Shown: positions 1 to 10,865, numbered from the stretch's first letter. The stretch is 64,000 nucleotides of DNA from Hormoscilla sp. GUM202 (GCA_005518205.2 RFFC02000027.1:33255-97254); one strand, 5' to 3'. Made by a program: numbers and translations. Notes: generated by a model not told the origin, from the letters alone.

Positions 1-3000
1 GTAATTCTGGCAAGGGTGAGGCAACCCCTTGAGCAAATGCTTGATATAAGGTCTGTAACTCCCGGCAGAATACTCCTATCGACCAGCCATCCGATACTAT
101 GTGATGCATTGTTAGCAACAATACGTGGGATTCTGCTGACAGTCGCAGCAACTTCACTCGCAGCAATAACTCACCCGATAGGTCAAAGGGTCGTTGCGCT
201 TCTTCTGTAGCTAACCCCTGGACAACGCCTGCCAGTTGGTCTTTTGTTATGTCCTGTAAGTCGATCGCTGGCACGGTAACTGGGGCTGCTGGTGCAATTA
301 TTTGCACTGGTGTCCCCATATTATTCGTAAATCTTGTCCGCAATGCTTCGTGACGACGTACTATTTCTGTTATTGCTTGCTCTAGAGCTGAAGACGCTAG
401 CTTTCCGTCCAGGCGCAATGCTCCTGGCATATTGTAAGTAGCGCTTTGACCTTCCAGTTGATTGAGGAACCAGAGCCTTTCTTGAGCAAAGGATAACCCG
501 ATCGCTGCGTCCCTTGGCACCCGGACTATCGCCGGTGCTTGCCACCCCGAGTCTGCTTGCGCTTCTATTGCTTTACTTAATGTTGCCAGGGTGGGGAATT
601 CAAATACATACCGTACTGGTACTTCTACACTGAATACTCGACGTATGCGAGAAATCACCTGCGTTGCCAACAGGGAATGCCCCCCCAGTTCAAAGAAGTT
701 GTCATGGATCCCGACATGCTTTAACCCGAGAACTTCACACCAGATCGCGGCTAGCAGTTCTTCTGTCGGCGTGCCCGGTGCTACAAAAATAGCGGTACTT
801 GCTAATTCCGAAGCATCTGGTGCTGGCAAAGAACGGCGATCGACCTTCCCGTTGGGGGTCAGGGGCATTGCTTCTAAGGTGACAAAGGCTGCTGGCACCA
901 TGTACCCTGGTAGCTTCCCTTTCAGGAAGTCCCGCAACTCAGGAACCTTCGGTGGTTCGGTTTTGCCAACTATATAGGCTACCAGGCGCTTGTCACCTGG
1001 CATATCTTCCCGGGCGATGACTACTGCTTGGAGTATACAGGGGTGTTGGGCTAGGGTTGCTTCAATTTCTCCAAGTTCGATCCGGAAGCCCCTAATTTTC
1101 ACCTGGTTATCGATGCGACCCAGAAATTCAATATTGCCGTCGGCACGGTAGCGGGCCCGATCGCCTGTTTTGTATAAACCTGCGCCTGGTTCATTACTAA
1201 ATGGGTTCGGGATGAATTTGTCTGCTGTTAATTCTGGACGGTTGAGGTAGCCTCGGGCTAAACCAACCCCACCGATATAGAGTCCCCCTGGTACGCCGAT
1301 GGGTACTGGTTGCAGATGGTTGTCTAGGATGTAGACTTGGGTATTGCCGATCGCCACTCCGATCGGCTCTGAGTTGCAGGTCTCCTGTCCAGAAGACGTC
1401 ACCTGATATATTGTTGACCAGACTGTCGTTTCCGTCGGACCATACATATTCCACAGCGAGCCACCTTTTTTCAACAATTTTTGGCCTAGTTCCTGTGGTA
1501 ATGCTTCGCCACCACATAGCATTTTCAATTGACCGTTTCCCGACCAGTCAGTACTCAGCAGCATCTGCCAAGTCGCTGGAGTCCCCTGCATTATTGTTGT
1601 TTGGGAGCTGACTAACTTAGATAATAATAGGTAACCATCTGTTGCCACTTCACGGCTAACTAATATAATTTTTCCTCCTACCAACAACGGCAGGTAAATT
1701 TCTAGTGCCGCAATATCAAAAGACAGAGTCGTGAGCGCCAGCATCCTGTCTGAGTTTGTTATTCCTATATTTTTACAGGTATAATATAGGAAGTTAACCA
1801 AAGAGCTATGACTAATTTGCACCCCTTTTGGTTGTCCTGTAGACCCTGATGTATAAATTACATAAGCTAAAGCTTCTGGTGATACCCAGTTGCCAGGATT
1901 GTCAAGTTTGTCATCTATAATCGCCCCCCAATCTCCATCCAAACAAACCACCAACGCATCAGTTGACCCCAAGTCGGAAACTAGCTTTGAGAGCGTCAAC
2001 AGCACCGTCACTCGGGCATCTGATAGCATATAGGCTATGCGATCGGGAGGATAAGCTGGGTCTAGTGGCACGTAAGCTCCCCCTGCCTTGAGAATCGAGA
2101 GCAGTCCCACTACCATCTCTATAGAACGCTCCACACATATCCCCACCAGCACCTCCGGTCCCACTCCCAAAGAGCGCAGGTAATGAGCCAATTGATTTGC
2201 ACGACTGTTCAACTCCTGATAGGTCAATTGCGACTCTTCAAACACGACCGCCACTGCATCCGGAGTCCGTTCTACCTGTTGGGAAAATAACTCATGAATG
2301 CACTTATCGGATGGATAGGATGTTGTCGTATCGTTCCATTCTACCAAGATCTGATGCCGTTCCGCTTCAGTGAGCAGAGATAATTCAGAAACTCGCCCTA
2401 GGGGGTTAGCGACAATCGATTCTAATAAAGTCTGCAAATGCCCCAGCATGCTGCTAATTATATCTGATTTTAAGCGACTGGTCTTGTAGCTGATTTTAAT
2501 CGACAACTCTTCCCAGGTTCCCACTACCACTGTCAGGGGATAATTTGTTCTTTCAAACGCCTGAATCTCATCTATTTCTAAGTCCCCCTTTCCCGACTTT
2601 AACCAAGAGCCATCTACTGGATAGTTTTCAAACACCAAGATGCTCTCGAACAAAGGTACTCCTCCGGGAACATCGCTCACCCCCTGAATATCAACTAGCC
2701 GGCAATATGAATACTGCTCCCGCTCTACTTGCTGCTCCTGTAGCCTCCCGAGCATTGGCAATAATTGGGTTTTCCCTGAAATTTTCACCCGCACTGGTAG
2801 GGTGTTAATAAATAGCCCCACCATAGATTCTACCCCTGACAAGCTTCCAGGGCGACCGGATACTGTCGCTCCAAATACTACATCTTCTTCACCGCTGTAG
2901 CGACTCAACAGCAGCGCCCACGCTAACTGGAATATTGTGTTTGGAGTTATCCGATGCTGTCGAGCCAAAGAAAGTAGCGCTGCTGTTACCTCTTTTGATA

Positions 3001-3727
3001 ATTTCAGAGCCCGTTCTTCGTAGATTTCTTTCTGGTTTACATTCTCCCGAATCAATAAATCTATTCCTAAAGGCGTAGGAGCAATAAATCCTTGCAGGTT
3101 TTTTCGCCAAAACTGCTCACCTTGGGAAATATCCTGTTGCTGCAACCAGACTATATAATCTCCGTAGGGACGAGGTTTCTCTAAGTTTAACTCTTTTCCT
3201 AGGTTTATCGCCTCGTAGAAAGTCAACACTTCTTTGAAGACGATCGGCAAACACCAGCCATCTATAAGCAGGTGATGAAAGCTCCAAACTAATTTATAAG
3301 TATTTTTCCCGAAGCGAATTAGGCTGAAGCGCAGCAGCGGAGCTTTGTTAAGGTCAAAACCCTTTTCTCGATCTGCCTGAAGCCAAGCATCTAAATGCTC
3401 TTTTTGCTCCCCCGGTTCTAGAGAACTCCAGTCTATATTTGTCCAAGGTACAGATACCTGCTTGACTGCAACTTGTATAGGTCCTTCTCGATTCTTCCAA
3501 ACAACAAATGTCCGTAAAGCTTGGTGGCGTTCTACCACTCTAGTCCAGGCTTTCTCAAAGGCCCAAATGTTTATTTCACCCTGTAACTTGCAGAGCAACT
3601 GCTCGAAGTAAACCCCCGATTCTGGAGAACTTAGGGTATGGAATAGCATCCCCTGCTGCATGGGTGACAGAGGATAAATATCTTCAATGTTTTTGCTTTT
3701 TTTAGTCCTTTTTGCCAATGATTCCAT
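1..3727 (-). CDS. Nonribosomal peptide synthetase, C-A(Gly)-PCP-C, 3' end outside window
   Basis: This is the second extension step of a lipopeptide assembly line. It is read on the minus strand from ATG at 3725-3727 and has no stop before the window edge. Visible domains are a condensation domain (HHLLIDGW near residue 154), an adenylation domain (YTSGSTGQPKG near 629), a carrier domain (GGHSLLATQ near 1012) and the start of a second condensation domain (HHIVSDGWS near 1211). Reading the Stachelhaus positions by eye against GrsA gives D-I-L-Q-L-G-M-V-W, close to the known glycine code DILQLGLIW, so glycine is the predicted substrate. Only 11 bases separate it from the upstream synthetase gene, so the two are surely co-transcribed. 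The N-terminus contains a short basic stretch, then IYPLSPMQQGM, typical for an elongating NRPS protein that receives its substrate from another subunit. The end of the assembly line is not visible. Confidence 0.9.
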   Translation of the reverse strand, partial: MESLAKRTKKSKNIEDIYPLSPMQQGMLFHTLSSPESGVYFEQLLCKLQGEINIWAFEKAWTRVVERHQALRTFVVWKNREGPIQVAVKQVSVPWTNIDWSSLEPGEQKEHLDAWLQADREKGFDLNKAPLLRFSLIRFGKNTYKLVWSFHHLLIDGWCLPIVFKEVLTFYEAINLGKELNLEKPRPYGDYIVWLQQQDISQGEQFWRKNLQGFIAPTPLGIDLLIRENVNQKEIYEERALKLSKEVTAALLSLARQHRITPNTIFQLAWALLLSRYSGEEDVVFGATVSGRPGSLSGVESMVGLFINTLPVRVKISGKTQLLPMLGRLQEQQVEREQYSYCRLVDIQGVSDVPGGVPLFESILVFENYPVDGSWLKSGKGDLEIDEIQAFERTNYPLTVVVGTWEELSIKISYKTSRLKSDIISSMLGHLQTLLESIVANPLGRVSELSLLTEAERHQILVEWNDTTTSYPSDKCIHELFSQQVERTPDAVAVVFEESQLTYQELNSRANQLAHYLRSLGVGPEVLVGICVERSIEMVVGLLSILKAGGAYVPLDPAYPPDRIAYMLSDARVTVLLTLSKLVSDLGSTDALVVCLDGDWGAIIDDKLDNPGNWVSPEALAYVIYTSGSTGQPKGVQISHSSLVNFLYYTCKNIGITNSDRMLALTTLSFDIAALEIYLPLLVGGKIILVSREVATDGYLLLSKLVSSQTTIMQGTPATWQMLLSTDWSGNGQLKMLCGGEALPQELGQKLLKKGGSLWNMYGPTETTVWSTIYQVTSSGQETCNSEPIGVAIGNTQVYILDNHLQPVPIGVPGGLYIGGVGLARGYLNRPELTADKFIPNPFSNEPGAGLYKTGDRARYRADGNIEFLGRIDNQVKIRGFRIELGEIEATLAQHPCILQAVVIAREDMPGDKRLVAYIVGKTEPPKVPELRDFLKGKLPGYMVPAAFVTLEAMPLTPNGKVDRRSLPAPDASELASTAIFVAPGTPTEELLAAIWCEVLGLKHVGIHDNFFELGGHSLLATQVISRIRRVFSVEVPVRYVFEFPTLATLSKAIEAQADSGWQAPAIVRVPRDAAIGLSFAQERLWFLNQLEGQSATYNMPGALRLDGKLASSALEQAITEIVRRHEALRTRFTNNMGTPVQIIAPAAPVTVPAIDLQDITKDQLAGVVQGLATEEAQRPFDLSGELLLRVKLLRLSAESHVLLLTMHHIVSDGWSIGVFCRELQTLYQAFAQGVASPLPEL

Positions 3728-3738
3728 CACCTTTTTCC

Positions 3739-6700
3739 TTAATCTTCTATTTCCGCCAATAGCAATAGCTCGTCTATTTCTGCTTGCCTTAACTCAACTT
3801 TTGCGAAATCTGAAGGGGTATAACCTCCCGCTTCCGCATCACTACAATGGGCAATTAGAGATTTCAACGCTTCTCTAAATCCCCGCGCTAAACCCTCTAC
3901 TGTCGAATGTTTGTGGAAATTCTCGCTGTAAGTCCAATTCACTTGCAGCTCCCCCGATTTTACCAAGGAGTTTACCTCTAGCAGATGTTTGCGCAAACCC
4001 TTTTGACTGCGCCCTTGTCCTGGGGACTCTTTAGCAAATCCACATAACGGCGATGCTCCCACCATCTGGTCAAATTGACCTAAGTAGTTAAAACTTACCT
4101 CTGCTTGGGGAGTCGCTTCAATTATATCCCCGTGGGATTTTTTCCTCAAATACCGCTGTATTCCATAACCTATCCCCCGTTGGGGAATCTTCCGCAGTTG
4201 CTCTTTTACCGACTTCAGCGCTTCTGAGGGCCGATCGCTATTCTCTAATTTCAATCTTACTGGAAATATGGTGGTAAACCAGCCTACCGTGCGAGACAGA
4301 TCTACTTCAGAAAACAGTTGCTCCCGTCCGTGTCCTTCTAAGTCTACTAACAGCTCTGGTTTTCCCGTCCACCGATAAAAACTCTGCACCAACGCCGTCA
4401 GCAGGACATCGTTTATTTGCGTATTGTACGCCTGGGGTACTTCTTTTAGGAGAGCCCGTGTCTCTGCCACCGTCAAACATATCGATACATTTGCTGTCGA
4501 GGCGACAGTATTCGCCCCCATATTTTCATAATCCACTGGTAGAGGTTCGCTCTCGGACCCCGACTGAGCCCGCCAATAGTCCTGTTCTGCTGGCGATATT
4601 CCCTCTTCTGCATATTCTGTTAGTCTCACAGCCCAATCCTGAAAGGACGTTGTCTTCTGGGGTAGTTTATTCCCCCGATAAGCATTGACTAAATCTTCTA
4701 GCAAAATCCGCCAGGAAACCCCATCCACTGCGAGGTGATGGATGACTAGCAGCAAACGACCTGGCTTGTCTATACCTAGGTTAAACAGAGCTGCTTGCAT
4801 CAGCGGTCCTTCCGACAGGTTCAAGCTCCTCTGCATTCCGGAGGCTGTCTGCGTAATGGCCGCTTGTTGCTCGGAAACTTCTGATAAATCTATCACGTTG
4901 AAAGGTACTGTTTTTTCCTCAGAGGCGTTTATTTGCTCTATTTTACCATCACCGAGCGCAAACCGCAGGCGTAGGGCATCGTGATGGGAGTTCATTTGCT
5001 CCACTGCCTGCTGCCACCGTTCTGGTTTACTGTCTGGCGATACCTCAAGCAGTACAGATTGGTTGTAGTGATGGGGCTCCGGCAGCTTTTGGTCGAAGAA
5101 CCAGTGCTGGATGGGAGTCAGGGGGACAACGCCGGTTACCCGCTCCTGTTGGGCTATTTTTTCTGTTTGCGTAACTACAGTAGCTACATCGGCTAAGGAG
5201 GCGATCGTCTGGTGCTGAAACATCTGCTTGGGAGTTATTTTTAGACCCGCGCGAGCCGCCTGAGAAATAATCCCGATTGTGAGAATAGAATCTCCTCCTA
5301 ATTCAAAGAAGTTATCGTGAATGCCTACCCGGGTATTTCCTAGTATTTTACTCCAGATAGCGGCTAATATTTCTTCTGTCGGAGTGCGGGGCCCTACAAA
5401 TGTTTCTGCTGATGTGATGAAGCTAGGATCTGGAGCAGGCAAGGCCCGGCGATCGACCTTCCCGTTGGGGGTCAGGGGCATTGCTTCTAAGGTGACAAAA
5501 GCTGCTGGCACCATATACTCTGGTAGCTTCGCTTTCAGGAAGTCCCGCAACAATAGAACTGTGGGGGGGGCGCCTTTGGCAACTATATAGGCTACCAAGC
5601 GCTTGTCACCTGGGATATCTTCTCGGGCGATGACTACTGCTTGGACTACATCAGGGTGTTGGGCTAGGGTTGCTTCAATTTCTCCGAGTTCTATCCGGAA
5701 GCCCCTAATTTTCACTTGATTGTCGATCCGACCCAGGAATTCGATATTGCCGTCTCGGCGGTAGCGGGCCATATCGCCTGTTTTGTATAGGCGTGCGCCT
5801 GGTTCATCACTAAATGGGTTCGGGATAAATGAAGAGAGTGTTAAGGACGGGCGGTTGAGGTAGCCTCGGGCTAAACCTGCCCCGCCGATATAGAGTTCCC
5901 CTGGTACGCCGATGGGTACTGGTTGTAGATAGTTGTCTAGGATGTAGACTTGGGTGTTACCTATGGGACGACCGATATCAATTGATTGTACCGATTCTCC
6001 TAGGAGTCTATCTATTTGATAACAACAAGTGAATGTCGTATTTTCTGTCGGACCGTATCCATTGATAATTTGCACCGATGGCAAATATTCCATCGCCTTG
6101 CGCACGTGGGCCACCGAAAGTGCCTCTCCGCCAGTGAGTAGCTGCCCTATTCCCAATAACGCTTCTGCGTCATCATCGACAATCGAGTTGAACAGCGCCG
6201 CCGTCAACCATATAGTTGTGATGCCATGTTTGGAGATCGCATTTCTTAAATCCTTTGGTGTCGGCACGACTGTGGGGTATAATACGCACTCGGATCCATG
6301 TAATAAAGCTCCCCAAATTTCAAATGTGGATGCATCAAAAGAAATCGGTGCCATGTGGAGAATTTTCGAGCGTGGGCTCAGATTAACGTAGTCTACTCCA
6401 AATAGCAGCCGGACAATACCCCGGTGAGTAACTTCTACTCCTTTCGGCTTGCCCGTCGAACCCGATGTGTAAATTATATAAGCTAAGTTGTCGGGAGAGC
6501 CGAAGTTGGCGGGGTTTTCTTCATTCCATGACGCGATCGCCCCCCAATGGACATCCAAACAAACCACCAACGCATCACTTGACGTCAGGTCAGAAAGCAA
6601 ATTTGACTGCGTCAACAGCACGCTCACTTGGGCATCTGACAGCATATAGGCGATGCGCTCAGGAGGATATGCTGGGTCTAGTGGTACATAAGCTCCCCCT

Positions 6701-9700
6701 GCCTTGAGAATCGAGAGCAGTCCCACTACCATCTCTATAGAACGCTCCACGCATATCCCCACTAGCACCTCTGGTCCCACTCCCAAAGAGCGCAGGTAAT
6801 GGGCCAACTTGTTTGCACGACTGTTCAACTCCCGATAAGTCAGTTGCGACTCTTCAAACACTACTGCCACTGCATCGGAGTTCCGCTCAACCTGCTCATA
6901 AAATAGCTCGTGAATGCATTTATCTGATGGATATTTGTTGGCCGTGTCGTTCCATTCTACCAACAACTGATGTCTTTCAAGCTCACTCAACAGCGGTAAT
7001 TGGTCTACTCTTGCTTCCGGGTTGCTCGCGATCGCTTCTAACAACACCTGGAAATGCCCCGCCATCCGGGAGATCGTCCCCGAGTCAAATAAATCGGTGT
7101 TGTACTTAAATGCTCCCCCAAGGGCACCGGAGGCCAATATCGTTTCTAAAGTCAAATCAAACTGACCCTCATACTGGGTGATTTCAAAATCTCCCAGTTC
7201 CAGTTCTCCCCACTCGATACTTCTGTGCTTTCCAGGAGAGTATAACAACTGTGCCAACTCTTCAGAGCGCTGGGGTTGTTGGAGCACGAACATCACGTCG
7301 AATAGCGGCGATCGACTGGGAGCCCGTTGCGGCTGCAATTTCTCTACCAACAACCCAAAGGGATATTCTTGATGCGCGATCGCCCCCGCCACTTTCGATC
7401 GCACTCGTGCGATCGATTCCGCAAATGTGGGATTTCCCGACATATCGGCTCGTAAAACTACTGGGTTAACCAAGTACCCCACTATGTTACTTAACTCTCG
7501 CCGCGTCCTTCCCGAGGTGGGAGAGCCTACCATAATATCTTCTTGCCCAGTGTAGCGGTAAAGCAGAACAATAAATGCTGCCAATAACAGAGTGTAAAGG
7601 GTTGCTTCCGACTCTTGCGCCAGTCCTTGTAACTGTCGGGTCAGTTCCTGGGTAATTTTGAAGCTATGGGTAGCTCCGTTATAGGTTTTTACTGGCGGAC
7701 GCGGTTTATCTGTCGGCAGATCGAGTACGACATCCAACGCACCCCCTAGTTCTTGCCGCCAATAGTTCCACAGTTCTTCTCCCCGCGAGCCCGCCAGCAT
7801 GCTGTTTTGGTCGCCCATCCAGTCTGTATAAGATAAGGGCAGTGGAGGTATAAATACCCCCTCCGGAGACTTTTGTGCCGATTTTTCCGGCACGGTGTAA
7901 AGAACTTTCAATTCGTCCATCAGCACCAACATCGACCAGAAATCGCTAGCAATGTGGTGTGCTGCTAGCAACAGGACATGGTCTGACGCTTCCCTAGTAA
8001 ACAGACTTACCCGAAATGCACTCTCCTCTAAATTAAACGGTCGCCTCCCATCGTCTGTTACCCGAGCCTTTAATTCTTCTGCGTTCCAACAAGACCCATC
8101 TATCTGTGTCCAGGGCAGGTCAAAGTCGTCAATAATCCTTTGTCGCGGTTCCCCATCTCGTTCTATGTAACTGGTGCGCAGGATCTGATGCCTTGAGACT
8201 AAAGCTTGCAATGCCCCTCGGAATGCCACCACATCTATTTGGGAGCGGATGCGTACTGCCAGTAATATATTGTAAGCCCAACTTTCGGGAGCCAACTTGT
8301 ACAAGAACCACAGGGCCTTCTGACCCGATGATAAAGGAAACTCGCTCCTACATTCCGCTTTTTCTCCAACCCAATGTGCCACCGTCGGAGTCCATACTGA
8401 TAAGGTTCTTTCCTCTCTCAGATACCGGGTCAAGGCTACGATGGTAGGATAGTCCCACGCCACACTGGGAGAAACCTGACTCCCCAGGAGTTCTTCTAAG
8501 TCGGTGGCGAGCTGCATTGCGGTGACTGAGTCCAAACCATAATAGAATAGGGATTTGTTCGGGTCTATGCTTTCCGCTGCTACGCCTAAGGAACGCCCTA
8601 TCCATTTAGCTAACCATGTTTCCAGAGACTCCGTAGGAAACAGAGGCAATTTTCTGTTTTCTTGCTCGCCTTGCTGCCAATTCCCTACCACTTGAAGACT
8701 ACCTTCTTTAAATCCCTGGCGACAGGCATGACGCTGTATTTTGCCGCTGGAAGTTTTGGGAATGCTCGCCGTTTTCAGCAGCAACACCCCATATACTTGT
8801 AATTCGTACTCCCACCAAATAGCTGAGCGAATACTTTCTACCACTGCATCGACATCCAGACCTTTGAGCGCCTGACGTTCTACTTCCGCCGCCACCACTA
8901 CCCGCTCTGAGCCATCCACCTCCACCGAGAAGGCCGCGCTACAATTGGCTCTCAGGGATGGATGGCTCTGTTCTACCGTTGATTCTATATCCTGGGGATA
9001 ATAATTCCGTCCCCGAATAATAATTAAATCCTTGAGTCTTCCCGTGACGAACAACTCCCCATCCTGCAAAAATCCCAAATCCCCCGTGCGCAAAAATGGC
9101 CCTTCTCCTGTGTCTGCTAGATAGGCTTTGAATGTTTCTTCTGTCTGCTCTGGTTTTCTCCAGTATCCCATAGCTACGCTAGAACTTGATACCCAGATTT
9201 CTCCTACTTGGTTATCTGGACACTGGGTTAGGGATTCGGGGTCAACAATTGCAATTTTCTCATCTAACCATGCCCGACCACAGCTAACGATTTCTCTCTT
9301 GTCCCTTGTTTCCCCATTGCTGGTCACTACCAGGTTTTGCTCCAGGGAAGAACCGGAAACCTCTATTAGGACAGGAGGTTCGCGAGTTACTCCCCCTGAT
9401 ACGAACACAGTCGCCTCCGCCATCCCGTAGCAGGGATAAAATGCCTCTCTACGAAAGCCACAGTCGGCAAAAGTACTGCTAAACCGCTCCAGGGTGGAAC
9501 TCCGTACTGGTTCGGCACCATTGAAAGCTACCTCCCAACTGCTCAAGTCCAGAGTTGCTTTTTCTTCAGGAGTTATCTTATTTACACATAAGTCATAGGC
9601 GAAAGAAGGTCCCCCACTGGTTGTAGCTTTGTAGCGAGCAATTGCCTGCAACCAGCGGATGGGCTTCTGGAGGAATGCTCCTGGCGACATGTGAATGCAG

Positions 9701-10458
9701 GGAAGCCCCACATACAAGGGCTCTAGCACCTTTCCTATCAGTCCCATATCATGGAACAAGGGCAGCCAATTGACACCAACTGTCTTGTCGCTATGTCCAA
9801 AGGCTAGCTCGAGCATTTCCAAATTATGCAACAAATTTCCATGACTTACCATCACTCCTTTTGGCTTCCCTGTAGAACCGGAAGTATACTGGAGAAAAGC
9901 CAGGGTATCTGGGCTTGCTCCCACCACCTGGCAGTCTGAAGCTAAGTGGCTGCCGAGAATATCTGTGGCAATAACTTTCAACCGGCTGTTCACTCCAGTC
10001 CGATGGCCCGAGTAACTATGCAGTACCGGCAGTACCCATATTCCTTCACCACCAATATCTTGAGCAATTACCTCTGAAGATGTGGTCAGCGCTACAGTGG
10101 CCCCCGCAGAAGATGCGATCGCCTGTAGTCTGGACGTTTTCTGATGACCCTTGGGCGGATAAGCTGGCACGGCCACCACCCCGGCATATAAACACCCAAA
10201 GAAAGCAGGGATGAACTCCAGTCCTGGTGGGTAAAGGAGTAAGGCGCGTTCCCCGGGTTGGCAGATTGACTGGAGGTGGGAGGCAATGGCCCTTGAAGAA
10301 GAGTCCAATTCAAGATAACTCAATACGTCGCTTTCTTTTTCCCCGTCCTGCAGCCATATATAAGCTGTGCTCTCTGGCTTGATGAGCGCTCTTCTAACCA
10401 GCAGTTCTACTAAATTCTCTTGCTTGCCCATTGCTCTTTCCTCGTCAGTACTCGCCAT
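3739..10458 (-). CDS. Lipopeptide-initiating NRPS: FAAL-PCP-C-A(Val-like)-PCP-E, 2239 aa
   Basis: This starter protein activates a fatty acid as acyl-AMP, loads it on a carrier and joins it to the first amino acid. Residues about 10-590 are a fatty acyl-AMP ligase (YTSGSTGKPKGVMVSHGN; VPAYPPKG). A carrier domain has its serine in YYGLDSVTAMQ near 639. A starter-type condensation domain has HHIASDFWS near 834. The adenylation domain has YTSGSTGKPKG near 1336 and FDASTFEI near 1377. A second carrier has GGDSILTIG near 1721. A C-terminal epimerisation domain has HHLAVDGVSW near 1906 and VGWFTTIFPVRL. By-eye code reading gives D-A-F-W-L-G-G-T-F, close to the valine code DAFWIGGTF. The product passed on should therefore be fatty acyl-D-Val. 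The start has TAGGAG upstream; the internal ATG at residue 10, preceded by GAGGAAAG, is a possible alternative start. No tailoring genes are visible beside it. Confidence 0.93.
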   Translation of the reverse strand: MASTDEERAMGKQENLVELLVRRALIKPESTAYIWLQDGEKESDVLSYLELDSSSRAIASHLQSICQPGERALLLYPPGLEFIPAFFGCLYAGVVAVPAYPPKGHQKTSRLQAIASSAGATVALTTSSEVIAQDIGGEGIWVLPVLHSYSGHRTGVNSRLKVIATDILGSHLASDCQVVGASPDTLAFLQYTSGSTGKPKGVMVSHGNLLHNLEMLELAFGHSDKTVGVNWLPLFHDMGLIGKVLEPLYVGLPCIHMSPGAFLQKPIRWLQAIARYKATTSGGPSFAYDLCVNKITPEEKATLDLSSWEVAFNGAEPVRSSTLERFSSTFADCGFRREAFYPCYGMAEATVFVSGGVTREPPVLIEVSGSSLEQNLVVTSNGETRDKREIVSCGRAWLDEKIAIVDPESLTQCPDNQVGEIWVSSSSVAMGYWRKPEQTEETFKAYLADTGEGPFLRTGDLGFLQDGELFVTGRLKDLIIIRGRNYYPQDIESTVEQSHPSLRANCSAAFSVEVDGSERVVVAAEVERQALKGLDVDAVVESIRSAIWWEYELQVYGVLLLKTASIPKTSSGKIQRHACRQGFKEGSLQVVGNWQQGEQENRKLPLFPTESLETWLAKWIGRSLGVAAESIDPNKSLFYYGLDSVTAMQLATDLEELLGSQVSPSVAWDYPTIVALTRYLREERTLSVWTPTVAHWVGEKAECRSEFPLSSGQKALWFLYKLAPESWAYNILLAVRIRSQIDVVAFRGALQALVSRHQILRTSYIERDGEPRQRIIDDFDLPWTQIDGSCWNAEELKARVTDDGRRPFNLEESAFRVSLFTREASDHVLLLAAHHIASDFWSMLVLMDELKVLYTVPEKSAQKSPEGVFIPPLPLSYTDWMGDQNSMLAGSRGEELWNYWRQELGGALDVVLDLPTDKPRPPVKTYNGATHSFKITQELTRQLQGLAQESEATLYTLLLAAFIVLLYRYTGQEDIMVGSPTSGRTRRELSNIVGYLVNPVVLRADMSGNPTFAESIARVRSKVAGAIAHQEYPFGLLVEKLQPQRAPSRSPLFDVMFVLQQPQRSEELAQLLYSPGKHRSIEWGELELGDFEITQYEGQFDLTLETILASGALGGAFKYNTDLFDSGTISRMAGHFQVLLEAIASNPEARVDQLPLLSELERHQLLVEWNDTANKYPSDKCIHELFYEQVERNSDAVAVVFEESQLTYRELNSRANKLAHYLRSLGVGPEVLVGICVERSIEMVVGLLSILKAGGAYVPLDPAYPPERIAYMLSDAQVSVLLTQSNLLSDLTSSDALVVCLDVHWGAIASWNEENPANFGSPDNLAYIIYTSGSTGKPKGVEVTHRGIVRLLFGVDYVNLSPRSKILHMAPISFDASTFEIWGALLHGSECVLYPTVVPTPKDLRNAISKHGITTIWLTAALFNSIVDDDAEALLGIGQLLTGGEALSVAHVRKAMEYLPSVQIINGYGPTENTTFTCCYQIDRLLGESVQSIDIGRPIGNTQVYILDNYLQPVPIGVPGELYIGGAGLARGYLNRPSLTLSSFIPNPFSDEPGARLYKTGDMARYRRDGNIEFLGRIDNQVKIRGFRIELGEIEATLAQHPDVVQAVVIAREDIPGDKRLVAYIVAKGAPPTVLLLRDFLKAKLPEYMVPAAFVTLEAMPLTPNGKVDRRALPAPDPSFITSAETFVGPRTPTEEILAAIWSKILGNTRVGIHDNFFELGGDSILTIGIISQAARAGLKITPKQMFQHQTIASLADVATVVTQTEKIAQQERVTGVVPLTPIQHWFFDQKLPEPHHYNQSVLLEVSPDSKPERWQQAVEQMNSHHDALRLRFALGDGKIEQINASEEKTVPFNVIDLSEVSEQQAAITQTASGMQRSLNLSEGPLMQAALFNLGIDKPGRLLLVIHHLAVDGVSWRILLEDLVNAYRGNKLPQKTTSFQDWAVRLTEYAEEGISPAEQDYWRAQSGSESEPLPVDYENMGANTVASTANVSICLTVAETRALLKEVPQAYNTQINDVLLTALVQSFYRWTGKPELLVDLEGHGREQLFSEVDLSRTVGWFTTIFPVRLKLENSDRPSEALKSVKEQLRKIPQRGIGYGIQRYLRKKSHGDIIEATPQAEVSFNYLGQFDQMVGASPLCGFAKESPGQGRSQKGLRKHLLEVNSLVKSGELQVNWTYSENFHKHSTVEGLARGFREALKSLIAHCSDAEAGGYTPSDFAKVELRQAEIDELLLLAEIED

Positions 10459-10494
10459 CTGTCAACTCCTACGGATACTTTGGCTATTACTAAT

Positions 10495-10865
10495 GTGTGA
10501 TTCGTTTAGCGTAAATCACCGGCGATGAGTCGGTGAGGGACCGCTACCAAGGTTCCATCAGCCTTGAGAACTTATAGATGATGAGGGTGCAAGTCCCTTC
10601 CCCCAGGTGCAGGGGTGAAAGCACTTACCCTACGGTAGCGATGGCATCAATCCGTAAAGCGGGTATGAAAGGCGCAATGACTGGCAGCCTAAAGCTGGAT
10701 TATTGCCATAACATAAAATCCAGTCAAGACGGCAGCAATGCACGTAAACCTGGTAGTAAAAGCCGTGTCCATGACAAGGATGGCATAACTGAGGAGCCGG
10801 ATGAGATGAAAGTCTCACGTCCGGTTTTGAAGACAAGTCGGTCCGGCGACGGACTGGCTTAGTTT
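10495..10865 (+). mobile_element. Shortened group II intron, no maturase
   Basis: The 3' end is a recognisable group II intron. Domain V is at about 10794-10829 (GAGCCGGATGAGATGAAAG, then CTCACGTCCGG). It is followed by a domain VI hairpin at 10834-10860 whose arms AAGTCGGTCCG and CGGACTGGCTT pair. A GTGTG at 10495 could be the 5' splice site, giving only about 370 nt. That is too short for a complete domain I plus an RT gene, so this is a degenerate or heavily deleted copy. It lies antisense to, and upstream of, the NRPS genes, not inside a gene. The 5' boundary is uncertain. Confidence 0.7.

Noticed and set aside
10578..10862. 94-codon frame within the group II intron remnant
   Set aside because: It covers the structured RNA domains V and VI, has no similarity to a protein and lacks a ribosome site.
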